Of a stretch of DNA of 64,000 nucleotides, positions 1 through 12,300 are shown piece by piece (position 1 is the first letter of the stretch; every line of letters begins with the position of its first letter). Under the pieces are notes generated by a model, which searched no databases, had not been told where the DNA came from, and worked only from the letters and a program-made list of their open reading frames with translations. This stretch comes from Casuarius casuarius (lineage: Eukaryota; Chordata; Aves; Casuariiformes; Casuariidae): NCBI GenBank assembly GCA_003342895.1, contig PTFA01000009.1, forward strand, positions 10,495,943 to 10,559,942. The letters are read 5' to 3'. Position numbers and translations under genes: made by a program.

Positions 1-938
1 AGTATCTTTTCTTCTCTTTATTCATTTTCCATTGAAGGGGAGACTTCTGTTATTAAAAACCAAAACTAATACATACATTGAAAATCTGTTGGATTCCTAA
101 AGAGGTGGCTGTAAACAGCCTCTTAACTTGATGCAGTTAAAGAACTCCAAAAGTTGAAAGTGTATTTTTTCTTTAACTCTTACTCAAAAGGAACATGGAA
201 GAGCAGCCAGATCAAACCGATATAGCTAGCTTTTCACATGCTACATATCAACCTTGGTAGTGTTTCTTTAGGAACGTGAGTATTAAAATAATGTTTTTGA
301 GGTGAGGCTTACAAGGTGGAATTGGAGCATTATGTGCACTTGCATCTCATGACATACAGCATCTGATTTGTTAGCTATCTTGTGTTTTATAAAATGAACC
401 TTTAAAAACACAGCTTGAATTATCTGAATAGTGAAGGGGAATGCACATGGGAACAACTTCTGGAGATGCGGTTGAGACTTTCATAGACCAGGTATTCAAA
501 TCATAGTACTTTTATGTGATTATTATAGGCTGATCATAGCATCCCAGTTTTGCATCTGAAATGCGATTTTGACCACTAAAGGCTTTGCTTCCAAGAAGTC
601 TTAGTGTAATAAATAGATAATGTATTTTAATTTCCAATTGCATGTACTAGAAAAAAACCCCCAAAAGTCTGAATGTAATATTCCATATTTATTTTAAATA
701 TCCTTAATTTAGAACTCATTCAAAATAGGAATGTCTTTTATATTGGGCTCTCAAGCTACCAGTATAAATGCTTAATTTTTTAATAGAAATTCAGAAGTGT
801 TTGTACCTTGTTGCATGTTAAATTTTAGAGTAGTGCAATGGAATATGCTTTTAATTTGGAGGGAAGCCCCTGAACTCTCAGTCAGAAGACTTAAATATTC
901 CATAGCCAGGGAGTATTTGGATATTTGGAAAGCTGCTG

Positions 939-939
<1 letters not shown>

Positions 940-968
<29 letters not shown>
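940..968. repeat. Poly(T) tract, 29 T
   Basis: An uninterrupted run of T. It could be a simple expansion or the poly(A) tail of a minus-strand retroposed copy whose body would lie at higher coordinates; no gene body was recognised there. Confidence 0.85.
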
Positions 969-972
<4 letters not shown>

Positions 973-1774
973 AAGGGTAGTGTGGTGTCTCAAGACATCT
1001 GACATTCCAACTGTATGGGAACTCCATTGCAAGACAAATGCATCTCACTGGTGAAAGTGGTGGAGGATGATTTCCAGATGTTTAAGTGCTTACTTTGGCA
1101 AGAATTGCAAAATACTGGAACATGCGTTGGCAACAAAGAAAGAAAGGAAGTAGAGAACCTGATGTAAGAGACATCAAGCTCCGCGACAGGCAAAGCAGAA
1201 CATGGAAAATGGAGCCATGTGGGGAAGGAAAAGCCAGCAAAACAGTATGGCTGCTCTGATAACACTGGACGTTAAAATTATATTAATGACTGGCAGAGTG
1301 CCAGGAGTCTACTTCAGAAATTGGGAGTGAGAGGTTTGACAAATTGTCCTTTACCTGTTTTTCTTTTTTTCAGTTGAAACTTTTGCTCTAGGGCAAAAAA
1401 TTTTATCTGAACCTGGATACTGAGATCGAGTTTTAGCATGATTTGAGTTTATGTTATTTTACAAGGCAGGACCTTCCTTTGAGTTTGTTCAGTGCCAAGC
1501 CCAAAGCATCCTTGATCTCAGATGAAACTTTAGAGTGCTACTATAATATACATACTGAGACATAATGCTAATAATATATTCGTGGAATTGCATGTGTTTT
1601 CATGCTGCATAGCTTGACCAAGGTTCAGAAGTGGAACCTAGCTCCTTAGCAGAGAAACCTCTAGACAGTGAACCAAATAAATTGTTGCTAGCTGTGGGGT
1701 TTTGGTAAGCACACCTCTCTGCTTTACCGCATTATATCAGATTGTACACTTTTCTTGTGTATTAGGGATATTTG

Positions 1775-1806
1775 GCGGGGGGGGAGGGAGGGCAGGAAAA
1801 GGAGGG
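1775..1806 (+). repeat. G-rich run with G-quadruplex potential
   Basis: An eight-G run is followed by GGGAGGG and, further on, GGAGGG, on the + (presumed transcribed-sense) strand. Four or more closely spaced G-tracts satisfy the usual G-quadruplex pattern. Confidence 0.6.
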
Positions 1807-3347
1807 TGCAATCCCAGTATCTTGAGCTCTTCAGGCTACTCATTTGCTGTCATGAAGAATGCTAGGGCCATCCACTGTGAACTGTATTGCTCTGATTTTT
1901 ATTAGTGGTGTCTTTCTAATGGTTTTAAAACTGAGGATATGGAGCACCTTTTTTTTTTATTCCCCCCCAGCTGTTGTCAGTTTGTTTGAGCCAGCCCTGG
2001 TTTCCTAGGAAACCCCTGTGGTATGGATTTTTTTTTCTATTTTACAGGCACTGTGCAAGATAGGCAGTTTATTTTGTATGTGTTTGAATGTAATGAACAG
2101 AAAAAGTAAATATTTGGTGATTTACAACTTCAGTTCAACAGAATACTTGTGAGCCTCAATTTAACCACATGAATGGCCTTATTTCTTGTAATGAGATGAC
2201 TTGCGCCTAGTTATGTTTGCCCAACTACGTTAATGAATAAAGACAGTAATTTATTTTTTTCATTTAGAAGATGTCAGGAAACATCAGGATCTATTTATTT
2301 GACATAAGAATTAAGAATTAATTAGGAAAAATGATGCAGCAGTAGGTAAGTTGTGATAAAACAGTAGAATTTGTAGTCATAGAAAGATTGTATCAATTAT
2401 ATTGAAATAATTTTAAGTGCACGTAGAGATTATTTTCACATAAGGAGCGTTGTTTGAATGTATTATCACTGGAATATTAAAGTTGTGCATACTTTTCATA
2501 ATCAATGCTGAAATTAAGCAATGCAGAGTTTTGCTATCTGTACTTTCTGCCCAAATTCACATGCTTTTGACTAAAGGTGGTACCAGTCCTGAGTAAACAT
2601 CAGCTCACACACACAGCCATTAACAAACACAGCCCAGTTTCTGGTTTCAGCAGAAACGATGAGAATCTCTGTGGCTTCGATCTGAGTTTCTTTACTCAAA
2701 TCTTGCAAAAAAGGTCATCGCAGAATCTCAGTGCCTAAGAACTAAAAGCAAGTTAAGGTTTTCAGGCTTCTAAAGACCAGCTATTTACTTAGTATTATAG
2801 ACTCCTGATAAATTTTATGTGAAGCTACATAATGTTCAGTGAAGATTTACGTTTGAGGTGGGATTAAGCATGCCTAAACTGGATAGTAATTTGATACTTG
2901 GTTGTGTGTAACATCATAATCCATAGCTCTGCCTGGAAGAATGTGCTTCAGGAGACCTACACTGGGCTGACGATACTGGGAGAAAACTTGACTACTCTTG
3001 GAAGGGGGAGGCTACCTACAGCCCAGCTTTCCAACAGGCCACAGCTGTGGCTTAATCTAAACCCCATAAATGTCGGTGAGCATTGCCTCAATCCTATGAG
3101 AAGAAAACTTTCTGATGTGGTCCTTCCCTGCCTCTCTCATATTGGGGCAGGAGTCACAACTGAGCAATTTGCGATGCGCATCTGTAAAAGCCACACGAGA
3201 GTAAGAATCTGCTGCTCTTATTCATGCCTGCATCAAACTTCCCTGCTTTAAAAGCCTCAATTACTTCATTGCGATCACTTGGCAAGTAAGATACCGTTCA
3301 GTAAAGAAGTAAAAGCTTCTTCTCTGTGAGGCTAAGGTTTCTGGTGT

Positions 3348-3378
3348 GGGGGGGGTTTTTTTGTTTTTTTTTTTTTTT
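3348..3378. repeat. G-run followed by T-rich run
   Basis: Eight G followed directly by a T-run with a single G interruption. Low-complexity sequence. Confidence 0.8.
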
Positions 3379-6300
3379 CAAGCCTGCTTATCCCATAGGT
3401 TAAATTTTAAACTTTTGAAGACTACTGGTCTGAAAAGGTTATGTCTATTTGTGAGGTAAAATGTATCTGTGGGCTGAAAGATGATGAGTTGAAGTGAAAG
3501 CATGTGCTGTTGTATGGTATGTTATTCAGATTTACTAACCATTGGCTGATACTCAGATTAGACAGCAAGCTCTTAAATTCCAGGAGTTTATAGGCTTATC
3601 ACATGGTAACTTCAGAGCGCTGTTCTTTGAGAGAATTGTGAAACACTGCACAGCAGTCATTACAATGAATTACAATGTACATATATGCTATTTGGGGCCT
3701 GTATGTAAAGTCTGTTCTCCAGTTTGTTCTTTTCTTTCTACCCTCGCAGAAGAAAAAAGGAATGGATTTACTATATCCTTATTATCTCCTACCATAAGAA
3801 AAGAACTAAATCTGGCTAGAGTTAACAGAGTGGTTCATGTTCTGACTTTTACTTTTTTGTTTACTGTGAAGCTGTCAGGTTTAGAGCTGAGGGTTTTTAG
3901 GGTTTTTTGAGGGTCTTAGCCAAAGGGTATGTTTTTTCTAAAACTAGTTTCCAGTGATTGTTTGTCAGAACTACCAGCTTATATGTCTGGTCACAAAGAA
4001 AATAAAAGTCAGAATGATTTTTCTGATTTTGATTTCATTTCTTTTTAAGACAGCTAAATTAATTCTTCATCTTGATGTAGCTTTTCTTTGATCTTTTTGC
4101 CTTTGGAAGCTTAAGGACTGAAATTCCTCCTTGAAGTCTGGAAGATTTATAATTTTCTAAGTCATTTGTTTATTCAGTTTAATGCAGCTCACAATGTAAT
4201 GTAAATACCAGGACTCTGATGCTCCTAAGTATGTGGATAGCATTGACTTGTAACCGTTTATCCAAATGGCAAAGCTAGCTTTAGGACATTTGTCAACAGT
4301 CAGGCAAAGCAAATAATAATAATAATCCTGAGCCATTCCGATATCTAGCAGATTGTGCAGGTTAGAACATGCTTAGGCCTGTTCTCTTGGACTCTTTTTC
4401 AGTAGGTAAAAGGGTTCTTTTTCCTCAGTTATCTACTATAAACATGATGGGGATTTGGCAAAAGATTTTTGAGCTAATGCAAGATAATCTGGTCTTGCTG
4501 CTCCATGTGTCCATAAAGGCAAGGCTTCTAATAACGATGAGCCTAGCCTAAGATTCTTGCCTTGCTCTGAGAAGACAACAACAAATAGTATAGCACAACT
4601 ACAGTTAGTTTAATAATAGAAATTGTTTGAGTCTGGTATCCTTTGTTAAACTGAAAAACTAAGCTAATATCCTCAGTTTGATTAGGAATAGCAAAGTCAA
4701 ATTTTCAGGAAAACGTAGAGGTATTAGAGGGGAAAAAGGCAACAGCTGTGTAACCTGTAGGTCATTGCAGGTGATACACAATTAAAATTACATTATTATT
4801 TTTTGTGTGATACAGCACAATCTCTTTAGGCATCTGAAAGGTTACTTTCAAGTCTTAATGAACTAAATATATTCTGTTTTCCTAAAATGCTGTAGGTATG
4901 TGTGCCATTCTTCATCTGTAGCTCTTCTACACATTTTTGTATCCCAGTAATAGATTTGGAGCCGGGAGAAATTGCAGGCATGGCCATTAGCCTTACCTAT
5001 TCATGTAGTATAGTCTGAAGGACATGAAATGTTTCCTGAAAATGCTTCCTCCATCTCTTCTAGCTTACAATGATTTTCTTAGTTTTTCTTTTTTTCCCCT
5101 CTCTTTCTGTGGGAAACATGTAGAAGCCTGCTGCCAGACAGCTCTGATTTTGAATATGCAATTGTCTTCACACAAAGTGCCTGAAGGCAATGTTTTTCTT
5201 TTAACCCAACTAAATATGTAATGAGTTTTCCAGCACCTGTGGCAGTATGTTCACTGTTGTATTATGAAGAGCCTGACATGCTCGCAAAATTCAGGTTTTC
5301 TTAGCCTTTGAAATTTCTGGTGTGTCATGTGCGATTAAAGCTGAAGTTTTGTGTTCTGCTGGTGCTTTAGATGCTTCTTAATAAGAGAAACTGTCTGCAG
5401 AAAGAAATGTTGCTAACATGTACTGTTTGGTCTGGATGTGAACATCTGCCTTTTGTTATCTAGTCAGAAGAAAAGATTTGGTGAAATCTTAAACAGGCTG
5501 GTATGTATATTACTTAGGCTATATCAGAATATTAAGAAGGATGGAAGAGAGTTTAGAAAAAAACATACACGGATTACAACTCCCTTTGATCCAAACTGAC
5601 TCGAAATTACAAAGAATCTGTATAGACCAATGCCAACATTGTAAGAGGCTGGTGGCAAGATATGTTCAAAGAGAACTCCTGAGTGGAAAAAAGTGTTTGT
5701 GTGTCTGTGTTCTGTAACTGTTGCAGGACGATGTCTGCTACGCCAAGGTTCCCCCGCCAAAGTGGGCTGACTGGAGTACAAGCTAACAGAAAGAATACTT
5801 TTTTTTTTTTGCTTGAGGTGTATTCTTTCTGAGGCATAATCCATTTGAACTTTCTTATCATAGTAAAATATCATCCCCTTTCCAAAGTAGTCTGTGTACA
5901 CTAGTGAGTTAAACCTGAGTTGCTTAATGCATTTAAGAATGTTAACACTGCTAATAGGTAGGGAAATGGAAGCATAGAGTGATTAGATATGTATTTCCAA
6001 ATGTGTGCTAATTCTGAATGTTCACCTCAAGCCCCTGGCTATCTAGGCCTTGCATTCACAGATTTATTCACACAAATCACCTTTTGAATAAGGATGTTTC
6101 ACAGTGAGCCCTAGACACCTGTTTTACACCAGGAATTTTTTATTGTATAGCTCAGTTGCAAAAGAATGCCTTGCTTGGCAAAAGAGTATTACACTGATCT
6201 TCGTGTGCTGTCCTGCTTGGAAGAAGGTGCTTTCGTTAACAGATACGGTTTATATAGATGCTATTTTGCTCTTTCATTGTTTGTTACCAGATGTGCATCT

Positions 6301-9300
6301 GGGATTTAAATTATTGTCCTTAAGATATTCTGAAGAAAAATTATGTTCCGAATGAAGTGATCGCACTCTTTGTACCTTACCAGTTGGCTCTCCTGTCTTG
6401 GTGCCTGATCACTTGATTCCCTAGGGAGTATTCTTTTTGGAGAGAGCTGCCAGTAATGAATTAGGCCTGTTTTCCATATTGACCATAAATAGTACATAAT
6501 TCCTTAAATTCAGCCAAGCATAGCAATGAGGTGCATATAGAAAATTTACTTCACAGAGGGATTTTACAGACCTTGCACTGCAGTTAAGTTGAAATTACAT
6601 AGTTATTTGTGGGAATTCTATGGTTAGTTATACCCTGTGCTGTGCCTTCCTCCAGTTTTGTGCCATGAGAGACACTTATCATCTGAATGAGCACTTCTGT
6701 GAGGTTGGCCATTTGAATATTTTATTATTTACAATATTACTGGATAATAATAATGGCTTCATGTTGCTAATTCGATACCCTTACAATAATGTTCATTTCC
6801 CAGACAAGAATTTTAGCACAAATTTATTCTTTGATATTTTTAGTTCAGCCAGTCAAGACATTCATCTATTCATATGGCTCTGTATTTATAAAAAAAAATC
6901 TCCAGTTCCAGGCTCAGATCTGAACTCGTTACTCAGGCCTCCATTAAGGGCAGGCAGATTCAGAAGGTCTAGTTTCTCTGCAGTGTAGGGGCAGGAGATG
7001 ATGGAGGGAGTTTCACTCTGGAAAGCTGACATTTCTGGCAGTGGAGCAGGATTCGGAGTCACTTTTGACTGGATATCTCCACTGCAGATTTGTCTCCTTC
7101 TTAGGGCATGAAGCACATTTTGGGCAGAGGTTTCACTTTTATTTAACTAAGAATATTAAGTTTCCTCCTTCATTGCATATGCCTGTTTTCCATGTTCAAA
7201 GCAATGCAACCAGCCAGCACTCTGTTCTGGTTCCTTCCTCACGCCCAGCACATGTTCAGCTCAGTCTCCGGGTCCCACCTCCTGGTGCTGGTCCAAACTA
7301 GGAATTCCAGCGTTCCTAATTTCTCACTTCTGCCAAAGTTCTTTTTATTTTAGGCATTCTCCTTATTTTGAGGGGAAAAAGGGGAAAGTGGGTTTATTTA
7401 ATATTTACCAATTACCATTTGTGAAACAAACAATTAGAAGACCAATTATTTATTGACAGCCCTTATTATGATTGAGTTGATTTCTGCATCCGAAAAGTTC
7501 AAAAAAATCTCAGTTTTTCTTGTCATCCTTAGTAGATTAGCATAACGGAAACAAAGTGATTAATTTCAAATGAATGTTTCAAACAGCAGGATTTTATTTT
7601 CACAACTAAACTAAGCTGATTTGTGAAATGGAAACTTCACTGTGATTCTTGTACAACTTGGCACTGCACTACCAAACTTTACCTATAGTGGAAATATTTT
7701 TCATGTAATAGAGACTGAAATAGTTTGAGGTAGAGACACTTGTGCAGATGCTGTATTTAACTGAGATGGTAAGCATTTTATTTGAATGCAATATTAGCAG
7801 GTTTGTTTGCCCAAGAAAAATTTCGGCTGTGAAAATGAGGACCAAAACATGCTTATTTCTTAATGAAGCTCTCAGGAGGTTCACATGTTTTACTTATTTT
7901 TCCTCTGGTCTGCAGTGTATGATGTAAGTTCAGAGCTTGGGAATAGAGTGAGGGAAAATTGCTTGGAAATTGAAGCCCCTTTCACCTGAAGAGATTGTGT
8001 CCGCAGTAGACGCTGAGACGCAGAAGCAGTTCCTCTTCCAAGGGCTGCATCGAGGCAGTTGCTATATGTTACTAGCCTGTGCCACTCTTTTAGGCTGGTA
8101 CCTTTAAATGCCAAGTGGGTCTTTGTTTTTTCTGAAATCAGCACCAAACCAGGGAAATAATGGCAATTCACCATTTATTTACTTCAGCTTCCATAAAAAG
8201 AGGCCTATCCCAGGCTCTAGGCAATCTGCCATCAATTATCCACACAATTCATAACAATAAAAGCAAAAAAGTAGCAAACCATACCCACATTTGCCCAATG
8301 CTTAGCTTAGGGAAAATGAAATCATCCAGCCCCTCGCAGCCCCTTAGACCCTGCAACTTAGTCCCTATCAAACATTTGTTCCAGAAACGGGCTATGTCTC
8401 TGCTAGAGTTAAAAATGTGCATATTAATATGTTCCAACAGTTCATGAAATTTCCTAGCTTAGAAAGTTGGCTGTGCCAAGCTCCTCTTCTATAGGCTATA
8501 ATTTCCTTTCTAAAGAGAGAAGAAGCATCTGGTCCTGCTCAATCCCCAGGGCAGTATTCCTCCTCCACGTCAGCAAGTCGAAGCTTCAGTGTGAGTAGCC
8601 AGGGTCAGCTGTGGACTGCCTGGAATCTTACTATTAAACAAACCATGAGTTTTGGATCTGAACCAAACCCCCAGAACTGAACACGCTGAAACGTTTGAGA
8701 AGTTCTGTTTCTAAACCAGAACTTAGTTGAAAAAGGTCATCAGTGCAGGCTACAAATATTTCCCTGTGCACTCTGAGACTCGAGCAAAAAAACCTCTCTC
8801 TCAGCGTAGCTAGAAAAGCAATAAATGGTGTGGTCTGCTTTCATTTATCTATGCAAAGGACAAGGGAATAGGCTGCATTTAACTTTTTGAGATCAATATT
8901 GAACTGGCAATTTAGAATTGTCTCAGTTTATTTACAAATGTTTAATTAAAACTTCCATCTTCTGCCTTTCTCCCATGGTAGAAATTTAGAAGTAATGAAA
9001 TTTCTGCCAAAGGCCATATTTTAAATGCGATAATATAAAGCAATGCTATATTTGGGAAGAATGATAGATTATTAATTTGGGAGAGAGAATGTGGTGTTAC
9101 CTATTCCAGTCCTGGTTCTGGACCCTTGGTTCCTTCTAGTCTATCGTTCTTTTGACCTTGCTGAGAGAAAGTACCGTAACATTATTGCTGGCACTAAATT
9201 AACCCAGGGATTGTTGGCAATTGGTGTGGTAGGGTTGACGGAGATATAAAAACGGGACTATGAATACATTAATCAGGCAGAAGAGAACAAAATGCTTCCA

Positions 9301-9331
9301 GTGGAGAGGAGGTATCTGCCGAGTTTATTGC

Positions 9332-9334
<3 letters not shown>

Positions 9335-9362
<28 letters not shown>
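9335..9362. repeat. Poly(A) tract, 28 A
   Basis: An uninterrupted A run on the + strand; may be the tail of an unrecognised retroposed sequence ending here. Confidence 0.85.
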
Positions 9363-9367
<5 letters not shown>

Positions 9368-12300
9368 CCTGAGTTTGCTGATTTTCAAGGTGCTGTGTTT
9401 GAGGCCTAACTTCCATCCAGCCCATTTCTGAAAAGTTTGGTTGAGCAGTAGTTTAACTGCTCACTTTTATGGTGGAGTTTTGGGGTTTGCCAACACTGAA
9501 TATTTTTGCAGTATGTTTTCCCTGTGATTACAATGTCATAGTCAGGTAATTGATACGTGAAAAAAATTTTCTATTAAGTCAGATAATTTCACTTATTGTC
9601 ATGACATTTCCATTTGGAAGAAGCAGATCTCGGAACAGCTCTTCAGCTGGTGTAAATTACAGTGGTTCCGTTACTTCAGTGGAATAACTTGCCACAGCCA
9701 AAGACCTGCAACATTATCCAGAGATCAGGTGTGCCACATGATTTTTTTCTGTTGTCCATAAACTCTTAATGTATGTATTAACAGTCTGGAGGGTTTGTAG
9801 TGTAGTGGTGGTCCGTTCATTTTGGTGTGCATTTTTAAAGCTAATCATATTCAGCAATTATGCAATGCATTATCCTTGCTAATGCTGCCCTTGTGTAAAA
9901 GTACACCAGTAAATTTGGATTTATTCCCTAACCTTCAGGCTGTGATTTGGTGATACATGAAACTCACACAATGTGAATGCTTTTAAACAGGAAAAACAGC
10001 AAATAAAAGTGTAACGATTCATTGTCTGCTACTTATTCAGCCCTGATCCAACATAGCCCTGAAGAACGTGAATTAAAGCCTGGATTAGGTCCTCGCTCAG
10101 TCGTTGGGATGTTGTTATTGACAAGTTTCACAGCTCTTCGGGTCCCAGTTGTAGAATATGAATGAGACTGTTTCTTCTCTCTAGGGTGAGAAACTGGGCC
10201 CAATTTTGACCGCGTGCCAGTGTTCAGTTGATGCTCTTTCAGACTTCATGTTTGATGTTATGCATGGAAACAGCTGGGTTTAGAGCGTTAGGAAGTTTGC
10301 ATCAGAGGTGAAGACTGCGAGCAATGAAACAAGCAGGTCTCAGTGTACCAATTCCTGATCTATACCAGGTTGCATACTGTTTCCACTGATGCCACTGTAA
10401 ACTCTTTGAGAATGGACCAGATTTTTTTGCTTGATCATTCAGGGTTTAGGTCCTCGCTGGGGCTCAAGCTGTTGCTGTAAAGTAGATTCAAGAATAATAC
10501 CAACAACGTAATTTCTATTTGAAAGTATCTTTAGAAGGCTGGTTTGTGTCCTCCTGACTGAAATATTTTTAAAGGTTTTATTATTTAAATAAAGCATTGG
10601 GATGTCCTCAAGTTGATGTTCTAGTAAAATGAATAAAATTATCAAATGATCTATGTCTGCAAATAACCATGTAGTTCTTTCCTGCACTTTGTCAATCTTT
10701 TTGTCCTCTTTAATTCTATTTCTCTCTGTCTTTTAAAGCTTGTTCATGGAAAGAGTTAAAGGGTAATCCTTGTTTAGAAAATGAGGATTTGCTTTAAATG
10801 TTGTCCAAACCCTTTTAACTTCAGTAACTTAACTTCATGTAGTTGGTTTAAAAATACTCAGTTTGAACAGAATAGGGTGGGTGAAACATTGAAACTGTAA
10901 AGAATGTATGAAGGAATTTGTGTATGCATATGTGGGACAAAAGTAAGAAAGGCTTATTATGTTGATGAATTAATATTAGGGTGTATAATTCAAAAAAAAT
11001 GCAAGACATTTGTGAATGTTGGCACCGTGAGATGTTGGTATTTCTTTCCTTTCCCAGCTTTTATCAGAACATTTAGGAATAATTTATGCTTAAAGAATTC
11101 TCTCTGTTGTGGTCAAATTGCTGTATTTCTGAGCAAGAAGCAGAAGATAGTATAAAATGAACTTCATTTGTTTTGAAAAACAAAATTTGTCATTTCAGCA
11201 AACTTTATTTACTAGCAAAATGCATTTGGACATCAGGCTTTTTACCACTGGGAAGACTCTTAACTGATTTCCATGTCAAAGTATTTCTCAAAGCAATAAA
11301 ATAAGCACCTGCCCACCCTGCCGCAAACTCTGTAACTGCTGTCCCATAAAGCCAGGCAGATTCGTGTCCTTACTAGAGCGCTAGCATGGCTGTTTCCAGT
11401 ACTGTTGACTTGATTTGAAAATGAATGTAGATGGGAGAAAAGGGACACAGGGGCAAGGAATTCACACGTGAAACTGGAGCAAGGGAAGAGTTAAGTAAGT
11501 CCCATGTTGGGAAGAGGCATTCACTGTTCTACTCTTTCTCCGCTTTGCAGTATTATAGGCCAGCACTGAAGTGGAAAAAAGAAGAAAAAACAAACAAACA
11601 AACACCCCCCCCGAAGTATACCCTTCTTTCAGGCTTGCTGTAATCAGCACACATTTCTAAAAAAGCTTATTGTTTTTTATTTTGTTTTAATGCTTTCAAC
11701 TTCTGTGGGATTTAATGTTCGCTCAAAGCTAAGTAATATTGCTTAGTATTATGTATTAGTTAATAATATAGCTTGTGTTCCAAAACAAAAAAATACCTGA
11801 ACAAATGTATACTGTTTATTAATGGCCTGACCTACTTTTGCAGTTAATGGATTGTCATAGCGAGATGAGATATGATTTTGTCTCTGAGTAACCCTCTTCA
11901 GTTACTTCATGAATGTACACGATTTAGACTGTTAGAATATATTTCATTTTATTGTCCATAAAAACTTTAAGATCTTATTGTGCATTTAGCATTCTCTTTT
12001 TCCCCTGCTGACAAGTTTAACAGTAGTATTTAGTTTGCATTGAATAGTTGCTAGAGTAGTTTGGCAAGATAGAAGTAGGACACTGAAATAAGCTTTCTAA
12101 AATTCAACTCTGACGAGCATTTTGTATAGTTGCATTAGATCTGGAAATAAATGCAATCCAAATAATTCGTAGGCAGTATGGAGAGGCAGAAAACAGTGTT
12201 GATCTATGATGTTTATTTTTATAACTGTGGATTGAAGCAGAGTCTCATATGGCTGATATGTCGAAGCTGGGAAGATATCTATCTGATGATACTTAATATC

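Larger units (their letters stand above)
1..9334 (+). other. Non-coding: presumed COL5A2 intron 1 or 5' flank, part 1
   Basis: AT-rich sequence with no supported exon. Open reading frames are short, lack codon bias or recognisable domains, and occur on both strands. It contains a 29-T tract near 940, a G-rich run near 1775 and a G-run joined to a T-run near 3348. There is no CpG-rich patch of the sort expected at a collagen promoter, which argues that exon 1 lies further upstream. Confidence 0.6.

Noticed and set aside
990..1265. Minus-strand open frame of 91 codons beside the poly-T tract
   Set aside because: No recognisable domain, no polyadenylation signal in the expected place and no splice structure; a processed pseudogene could not be supported.
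6886..7301. Opposed open frames at 6886-7116 (minus) and 7041-7301 (plus)
   Set aside because: No domain, codon preference or splice signals; shadows of locally stop-poor sequence.
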